A DNA stretch of 64,000 nt from Stomorhina lunata. Lineage: Eukaryota; Arthropoda; Insecta; Diptera; Rhiniidae. The notes beneath the pieces are model-generated. The model made no database searches, was not told where the DNA came from, and saw only the letters and a program-made list of their open reading frames with translations. The stretch spans positions 50,017,174-50,081,173 of the forward strand of contig OW121740.1 in the NCBI GenBank assembly GCA_933228675.1, in the 5' to 3' direction. Positions 56,263 to 64,000 of the stretch are shown piece by piece (the stretch's first letter is position 1; every line of letters starts with the position of its first letter). The position numbers and the translations under genes were made by a program.

Positions 56263-59200
56263 AACTTAACTAGATCTAAACTAGCACTGAACTAAACTAG
56301 AACCTCAACTAGAAGTTAGAACTAAAACCAGAACTAGAACCTGAACTTGAACTGAAGTAGAAAGTGAACTAGAACCTGAACTAGAAACTGAACTAGTACC
56401 TGAACTAGTACCTGAACTAGAACCTGAATTAGAACCAGAACTAGAACTAGAATCTTAACTAGATTCTGAACTAGAACCAGAACCTGAACCAGAACGTGAA
56501 CTAGAACCTGAACTAGAAACTAAACTAGAACCTGAACTAGAACCTGAATTGAACCTGAAAAAGAACCTGAACTAGAACCTAAACTAGAACCTGAACTAGA
56601 ACCTAAACTAGAACCTTAACTAGAACCTGAACTAGAACCTGAACTAAAATCTGAACTAGAACCTGAAGTAGAACCTGAACTAGAACCTAAACCAGAACCT
56701 GAACTAGAAACTGAATTAGAACCTGAACTAGAACCTGAACTAGAACTGAACTAGAACCTGAACTGGAATCTGAACTGGACCCTGAACTAGAACCTCAACT
56801 AGAACCTCAACTAGAACCTGAACTAGAACCTAAACTTGAACTGAACTAGAAAAAAATAAAACCTGTGAACTAGAACCTGAACTAGAACCTGAACTAGAAC
56901 CTGAACTAGAACCTCAACTAAACCCTGAACTAGAACCTGAACCAGAACCTGAACTAGAACTTAAACTTGAACTGAACTAGAACTAAACTAGAACCTGATT
57001 TAGAACCTGAAGTAGAATCTGAACTAGAACCTGAACTAGAACCTGAACTAGGACCTGAACTAGAACCTCAACTAGAACCTGAACTAGAACCTGAACCAGA
57101 ACTAGAACTTAAACTAAACTAGAACTGAACTAGAACCTAAACTAGAACCTGAACTAGAACCTAAACTAGAACCTGAACTAGAACCTGAACTAGAACCTAA
57201 ACTAGAACCTGAACTAGAACCTGAACTAGAACCTGAACTAGAACCTGAACTAGAACCAGAACCTGAACCAGAACGTGAACTAGAACCTGAACTAGAAACT
57301 AAACTAGAACCTAAACTAGAACCTGAATTTGAACCTGAACTAGAACCTGAACTAGAACCTGAACTAGAATCTGAACTAGAACCTGAACTAGAACCTGAAC
57401 TAGGACCTGAACTAGAACCTCAACTAGAACCTGAACTAGAACCTGAACCAGAACTAGAACTTAAACTAAACTAGAACTGAACTAGAACCTAAACTAGAAC
57501 CTGAACTAGAACCTAAACTAGAACCTGAACTAGAACCTGAACTAGAACCTAAACTAGAACCTGAACTAGAACCTGAACTAGAACCTGAACTAGAACCTAA
57601 ACTAGAACCTGAACTAGAATCAGAACTAGAACCTGAACTAGAACCTAAACTAGAAACTGAACTAGAACCTGAACTAGAACCTGAACTAGAACCTAAACTA
57701 GAACCTGAACTAGAAACTGAACTAGAACCTGAACTAGAACCTAAACTAGAACTGAACTAGAAATAAACTAGAACTGAACTAGAAGCTGAACTAGAACCTG
57801 AACTAGAACCTAAACTAGAACCTGGCTTAGAACCTGGCTTAGAATCTGAATTAGAATCTGAACTAGAACCTGAACTAGAACCTAAAATAGAACCTGAACT
57901 AGAACTGAACTAGAACTGAACTAGAACTGAACTAGAACTGAACTAGAACTGAACTAGAACTGAACTAGAACTGAACTAGAACTGAACTAGAACTGAACTA
58001 GAACTGAACTAGAACTGAACTAGAACTGAAATAGAACTGAACTAGAACTGAACTAGAACTGAACTAGAACTGAACTAGAACTGAACTAGAACTGAACTAG
58101 AACTGAACTAGAACTGAACTAGAACTGAACTAGAACTGAACTAGAACTGAACTAGAACTGAACTAGAACTGAACTAGAACTGAACTAGAACTGAACTAGA
58201 ACTGAACTAGAACTGAACTAGAACTGAACTAGAACTGAACTAGAACTGAACTAGAACTGAACTAGAACTGAACTAGAACTGAACTAGAACTGAACTAGAA
58301 CTGAACCAGAACTGAACTAGAACTGAACTAGAACTGAACTAGAACTGAACTAGAACTGAACTAGAACTGAACTAGAACTGAACTAGAACTGAACTAGAAC
58401 TGAACTAGAACTAGTTCAGGTACTAGAACTGAACTAGAACTGAACTAGAACTGAACTAGAACTGAACTAGAACTGAACTAGAACTGAACTAGAACTGAAC
58501 TAGAACTGAACTAGAACTGAACTAGAACTGAACTAGAACTGAACTAGAACTGAACTAGAACTGAACTAGAACTGAACTAGAACTGAACTAGAACTGAACT
58601 AGAACTGAACTAGAACTGAACTAGAACTGAACTAGAACTGAACTAGAACTGAACTAGAACTGAACTAGAACTGAACTAGAACTGAACTAGAACTGAACTA
58701 GAACTGAACTAGAACTGAACTAGAACTGAACTAGAACTGAACTAGAACTGAACTAGAACTGAACTAGAACTGAACTAGAACTGAACTAGAACTGAACTAG
58801 AACTGAACTAGAACTGAACTAGAACTGAACCAGAACTGAACTAGAACTGAACTAGAACTGAACTAGAACTGAACTAGAACTGAACTAGAACTGAACTAGA
58901 ACTGAACTAGAACTGAACTAGAACTGAACTAGAACTGAACTAGAACTGAACTAGAACTGAACTAGAACTGAACTAGAACTGAACTAGAACTGAACTAGAA
59001 CTGAACTAGAACTGAACTAGAACTGAACTAGAACTGAACTAGAACTGAACTAGAACTGAACTAGAACTGAACTAGAACTGAACTAGAACTGAACTAGAAC
59101 TGAACTAGAACTGAACTAGAACTGAACTAGAACTGAACTAGAACTGAACTAGAACTGAACTAGAACTGAACTAGAACTGAACTAGAACTGAACTAGAACT

Positions 59201-60165
59201 GAACTAGAACTGAACTAGAACTGAACTAGAACTGAACTAGAACTGAACTAGAACTGAACTAGAACTGAACTAGAACTGAACTAGAACTGAACTAGAACTG
59301 AACTAGAACTGAACTAGAACTGAACTAGAACTGAACTAGAACTGAACTAGAACTGAACTAGAACTGAACTAGAACTGAACTAGAACTGAACTAGAACTAA
59401 ACTAGAACTGAACTAGAATCTAAACTAGAACCTGAACTAGAACCTAAACTAGAACCTGAACTAGAACCTGAACTAGAACCTGAACTAGAACCTGAACTAG
59501 ATTCAGAACTAGAACCTGAACTAGAACCTAAACTAGAACCTGAACTAGAACCTGAACTAGAACTGAACTAGAACTGAACTAGAACCTGAACTAGAACATG
59601 AACTAGAACCTGAACTAGAACAGAACTAGAACTAAACTAGAACTGAACTAGAACCTGAACTAGAATCTGAACTAGAACCTGAAATAGAACCTGAACTAGA
59701 ACCTGAACTTGAACCTGAACCAGAACCTAAACTAGAACTGAACTAGAACAGAACTAGAACTAAATTAGAACTGAATTAGAACCTGTTTAGAACCTGAACC
59801 AGAACCAGAACCTGAACTAGAACCTGAACTAGAACTTGAGCTAGAACCTGAGCTAGAACCTGAACTAGAACTGAACTAGAACTAAACTAGAACTGAACTA
59901 GAACCTAAACTAGAACCTGAACTAGAACCTGAACTAGAACCTGAACTAGAACCTGAACTAGAACCTAAACTAGAACCTGAGCTAGAACCTGAACTAGAAC
60001 TGAACTAGAACCTGAACTAGAACCTGAACTAAAACCTGAACTAGAACCTGAACTAGAACTGAACTAGAACCTGAACTTGAACTAGAATCTGAACTAAAAC
60101 CTCATCTGGAACCTGAAGTAGAACCTGAACTGGAACCTGAACTAGAACTGACCTAGAACTGAAAA
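56263..60165 (+). repeat. Array D1: 12-bp CTAGAACCTGAA repeats with an 11-bp CTAGAACTGAA core
   Basis: The flanks (about 56263-57890 and 59400-60165) are variants of CTAGAACCTGAA; the centre (about 57894-59396) is almost pure CTAGAACTGAA, about 136 copies, the same unit minus one C. Rare variants occur at 58028, 58306 and 58830. A short flipped patch, CTAGTTCAGGTACTAG, sits at 58411-58426. The 11-bp core is closed in every frame. Confidence 0.97.
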
Positions 60166-61635
60166 AGAAAAAGTAAATATTTTCTAGAGATGGGGAGTAT
60201 TTCTTAAGAGCTTTGAGGGTCTAGTTGTTCAAGTCTTAAATTATTAGAAATTGACAAGCAAATTATTAAACTAGAAATATAAAACGTTTAATTTTATGAT
60301 TCTTTCTCCAAAAAAAGTTTTTAATAAAATGAAATACGCAGCAAATAAAAATAAAAACTTTTCAAATTTCGGGTAAGAGGAGGGGAACTATAGACATTTT
60401 AAGCTGTTGAGTATCACCGAAATTGTTTGAAAACTATAATTCCCGTTTTCTTTTACATTTTTTTTTTCATTTATTTATCTTTTTATTTTTTCTATTTCGA
60501 AAACTTGAATGTCTCTACAAACATTTGATATATATACAAAAACATTGAGCCAATTACATACAAAGTATTTTTTTAATAAAATAAAAAGTCTATTTATTAT
60601 GTTGAACATTTATTTAAATTTCATTTTTGTTTATTTTATATTTGTTTCCTTTTATGGAATGTTTTAGGGCGTAGACACGTGAGTTTCACATGCCGAAATA
60701 TTTAAATAAAAATCAGCTTTCAATACCTATTTTTATATGTTCAAAATTATGTAAGCAGACACATACACACAAACATTTATCTTTAGATTTCCCAGTAGTT
60801 ATGGCGGACTGTTGCCCCGCTAGAAAGTTTACTATTCCCGTCCCATTTAAATGTCTTAAAACTAGCAGTAGACAATTTTTATATTTCTAATTTCCTAACC
60901 AAACTTCGAATAATAAATAAGAGATATTGAAAAATAAATTTCCAAAAATTGTCACTTGCACAAGAAAAAACAACTATCGAACGTAATAAAAATGAAAGCA
61001 TTTTAAATACCCAAGAGTTATATAAAATATATGAAATTAAGTGAAGAAAAAATGTTTCTATAAAAACTAAAAGTTTGTTAAATTATTGAAAAAATTGACT
61101 TAAAAGTAAGCGATTACAAAATTTCGTGATTTAGCTCCTGGGTATTAAAAATTCAGACGAGTGTCTTTATATTCATACAAATTTGGTAATAGTTTTTTTA
61201 TACACAAAAATAACTCCAAAAATGATGACTGTTTCAATAAATTCATTAGTGACTGAATGAATGAGTGAATGAATAAACTGAATGACTTGCGAATGCACTT
61301 GTTAATTGCAACCTCAACTTAAATTTTCATTGAAAACCGTCAAACCATTTTAAGCGTTTTTTCATGTCTCTATCGATTTTTTCGTACAAACGTTTTTGCC
61401 TGATGTGCATGGTCAAGGTTTTGTATTAATTTTTTTTTTTAATTGCCAAAATTGGTTTTAACCCAAAATCCTCACTCAACACAACAACTAAGTTTTTCAA
61501 CAAACTTGAAAGTTTTGAAAATTTTTTAAATAACCATTTTTGTTATTTAGCACAGATTTGAAAAACACGAATTTTCAAATGATGATTTTTTTTAAACATG
61601 ATTTTTTTCATTAATTTTTTCTATTTGAAATCTAG
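60166..61635. other. Spacer between the inverted arrays
   Basis: AT-rich and non-repetitive by eye, without recognisable coding sequence. A 66-codon frame at 60690-60890 has no motif. GAATGAATGAGTGAATGAAT occurs at 61254-61273. Confidence 0.45.
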
Positions 61636-64000
61636 TTAAGTTTTAGTTCACCTCAAGTAAGGTTCTAGTTCAGTTCTAGTTCAGTTCTAGTTCAGTTCTA
61701 GTTCAGTTCTAGTTCAGTTCTAGTTCAGTTCTAGTTCAGTTCTAGTTCAGTTCTAGTTCAGTTCTAGTTCAGTTCTAGTTCAGTTCTAGTTCAGTTCTAG
61801 TTCAGTTCTAGTTCAGTTCTAGTTCAGTTCTAGTTCAGTTCTAGTTCAGTTCTAGTTCAGTTCTAGTTCAGTTCTAGTTCAGTTCTAGTTCAGTTCTAGT
61901 TCAGTTCTAGTTCAGTTCTAGTTCAGTTCTAGTTCAGTTCTAGTTCAGTTCTAGTTCAGTTCTAGTTCAGTTCTAGTTCAGTTCTAGTTCAGTTCTAGTT
62001 CAGTTCTAGTTCAGTTCTAGTTCAGTTCTAGTTCAGTTCTAGTTCAGTTCTAGTTCAGTTCTAGTTCAGTTCTAGTTCAGTTCTAGTTCAGTTCTAGTTC
62101 AGTTCTAGTTCAGTTCTAGTTCAGTTCTAGTTCAGTTCTAGTTCAGTTCTAGTTCAGTTCTAGTTCAGTTCTAGTTCAGTTCTAGTTCAGTTCTAGTTCA
62201 GTTCTAGTTCAGTTCTAGTTCAGTTCTAGTTCAGTTCTAGTTCAGTTCTAGTTCAGTTCTAGTTCAGTTCTAGTTCAGTTCTAGTTCAGTTCTAGTTCAG
62301 TTCTAGTTCAGTTCTAGTTCAGTTCTAGTTCAGTTCTAGTTCAGTTCTAGTTCAGTTCTAGTTCAGTTCTAGTTCAGTTCTAGTTCAGTTCTAGTTCAGT
62401 TCTAGTTCAGTTCTAGTTCAGTTCTAGTTCAGTTCTAGTTCAGTTCTAGTTCAGTTCTAGTTCAGTTCTAGTTCAGTTCTAGTTCAGTTCTAGTTCAGTT
62501 CTAGTTCAGTTCTAGTTCAGTTCTAGTTCAGTTCTAGTTCAGTTCTAGTTCAGTTCTAGTTCAGTTCTAGTTCAGTTCTAGTTCAGTTCTAGTTCAGTTC
62601 TAGTTCAGTTCTAGTTCAGTTCTAGTTCAGTTCTAGTTCAGTTCTAGTTCAGTTCTAGTTCAGTTCTAGTTCAGTTCTAGTTCAGTTCTAGTTCAGTTCT
62701 AGTTCAGTTCTAGTTCAGTTCTAGTTCAGTTCTAGTTCAGTTCTAGTTCAGTTCTAGTTCAGTTCTAGTTCAGTTCTAGTTCAGTTCTAGTTCAGTTCTA
62801 GTTCAGTTCTAGTTCAGTTCTAGTTCAGTTCTAGTTCAGTTCTAGTTCAGTTCTAGTTCAGTTCTAGTTCAGTTCTAGTTCAGTTCTAGTTCAGTTCTAG
62901 TTCAGTTCTAGTTCAGTTCTAGTTCAGTTCTAGTTCAGTTCTAGTTCAGTTCTAGTTCAGTTCTAGTTCAGTTCTAGTTCAGTTCTAGTTCAGTTCTAGT
63001 TCAGTTCTAGTTCAGTTCTAGTTCAGTTCTAGTTCAGTTCTAGTTCAGTTCTAGTTCAGTTCTAGTTCAGTTCTAGTTCAGTTCTAGTTCAGTTCTAGTT
63101 CAGTTCTAGTTCAGTTCTAGTTCAGTTCTAGTTCAGTTCTAGTTCAGTTCTAGTTCAGTTCTAGTTCAGTTCTAGTTCAGTTCTAGTTCAGTTCTAGTTC
63201 AGTTCTAGTTCAGTTCTAGTTCAGTTCTAGTTCAGTTCTAGTTCAGTTCTAGTTCAGTTCTAGTTCAGTTCTAGTTCAGTTCTAGTTCAGTTCTAGTTCA
63301 GTTCTAGTTCAGTTCTAGTTCAGTTCTAGTTCAGTTCTAGTTCAGTTCTAGTTCAGTTCTAGTTCAGTTCTAGTTCAGTTCTAGTTCAGTTCTAGTTCAG
63401 TTCTAGTTCAGTTCTAGTTCAGTTCTAGTTCAGTTCTAGTTCAGTTCTAGTTCAGTTCTAGTTCAGTTCTAGTTCAGTTCTAGTTCAGTTCTAGTTCAGT
63501 TCTAGTTCAGTTCTAGTTCAGTTCTAGTTCAGTTCTAGTTCAGTTCTAGTTCAGTTCTAGTTCAGTTCTAGTTCAGTTCTAGTTCAGTTCTAGTTCAGTT
63601 CTAGTTCAGTTCTAGTTCAGTTCTAGTTCAGTTCTAGTTCAGTTCTAGTTCAGTTCTAGTTCAGTTCTAGTTCAGTTCTAGTTCAGTTCTAGTTCAGTTC
63701 TAGTTCAGTTCTAGTTCAGTTCTAGTTCAGTTCTAGTTCAGTTCTAGTTCAGTTCTAGTTCAGTTCTAGTTCAGTTCTAGTTCAGTTCTAGTTCAGTTCT
63801 AGTTCAGTTCTAGTTCAGTTCTAGTTCAGTTCTAGTTCAGTTCTAGTTCAGTTCTAGTTCAGTTCTAGTTCAGTTCTAGTTCAGTTCTAGTTCAGTTCTA
63901 GTTCAGTTCTAGTTCAGTTCTAGTTCAGTTCTAGTTCAGTTCTAGTTCAGTTCTAGTTCAGTTCTAGTTCAGTTCTAGTTCAGTTCTAGTTCAGTTCTAG
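61636..64000 (-). repeat. Array D2: pure 11-bp repeat, opposite orientation, runs off the window
   Basis: After a short degenerate lead-in (AGTTAAGTTTTAGTTCACCT), the plus strand is an unbroken run of CAGTTCTAGTT from about 61666 to 64000, roughly 212 copies. This is the reverse complement of the D1 core unit. No variant unit is seen by eye, in contrast to the mixed D1. The true end is outside the window. Confidence 0.97.

Larger units (their letters stand above)
38546..64000 (+). other. Inferred first coding intron (continues past the window)
   Basis: It begins with GTAAGT. No further exon with zinc-finger sequence is found to the end of the window, and fly homologues of this gene have very long introns. 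All features listed below to 64000 would lie inside it. The inference fails if another gene or a short downstream exon was missed. Confidence 0.5.

Noticed and set aside
56263..57890. The 12-bp unit could encode a Leu-Glu-Pro-Glu repeat protein
   Set aside because: Frequent 11-bp units and indels shift the frame and bring in TAG/TGA; there is no sustained open frame or start.
61666..64000. CRISPR-like or telomeric array
   Set aside because: No spacers separate the units and the 11-bp unit is not a known insect telomere repeat; flies lack CRISPR arrays. It is a plain tandem repeat.

Overview
This window is eukaryotic: AT-rich, intron-bearing DNA from a higher (probably calyptrate) dipteran fly. 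The evidence is the one recognisable host gene, the dense CAACAA-rich leader sequence, a TCAGTC initiator with an AGACG downstream element, and a transposon mix typical of flies (DD41D mariners, RTE and jockey/CR1-group LINEs, mini-me/DINE-1-like repeats with GTCY microsatellites, Harbinger, hAT and piggyBac relics). Species assignment is inference.

Only one host coding exon is supported: 38087-38545 (+), the 153-codon N-terminal exon of a Glut4EF / ZNF395-ZNF704 family zinc-finger regulator, ending at a GAG|GTAAGT donor in phase 0. The zinc fingers must lie beyond the window, so 38546-64000 is most simply read as intron. A candidate promoter (TCAGTC initiator at 27590, perfectly spaced AGACG DPE at +28) starts a plausible non-coding first exon at 27592. 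A good acceptor at 36384 could open the exon that carries the ATG.

Nearly everything else is mobile or repetitive. Left part (0-20 kb): LINE fragments in inverted arrangement, a full-length but nonsense-mutated DD41D mariner (1.55-2.86 kb), a palindromic tandem array (3.24-3.96 kb), a mini-me repeat fused to a second mariner family (4.2-5.8 kb), an internally deleted mariner (7.27-8.20 kb), a 3.66-kb Harbinger with CAG target duplications that carries two LINE insertions (8.25-11.9 kb), RTE pieces, SINE-like units, a 1.34-kb Harbinger-type element and a 185-bp piggyBac-type MITE. Middle (20-36 kb): a 1.16-kb terminal-inverted-repeat element, more mini-me/RTE composites, two related 1.14-kb fold-back elements (25.6 and 29.5 kb) that flank the candidate promoter, a local tandem duplication, small MITEs, and an apparently intact mariner (34.45-35.74 kb). 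Right part (38.5-64 kb): LINE relics, another mariner subfamily, a DD37E-type Tc1/mariner lacking its second catalytic Asp, mini-me repeats, a 130-bp and a 169-bp tandem repeat, an 8-bp-TSD hAT remnant, and an enormous 11/12-bp array present in opposite orientations on either side of a 1.5-kb spacer and running off the window.

The most unusual theme is that four arrays, built from three unrelated short units, share one architecture: short tandem repeats whose orientation flips about a centre, giving very long self-complementary arms. Any transcript of the host gene's intron would carry the largest of them.
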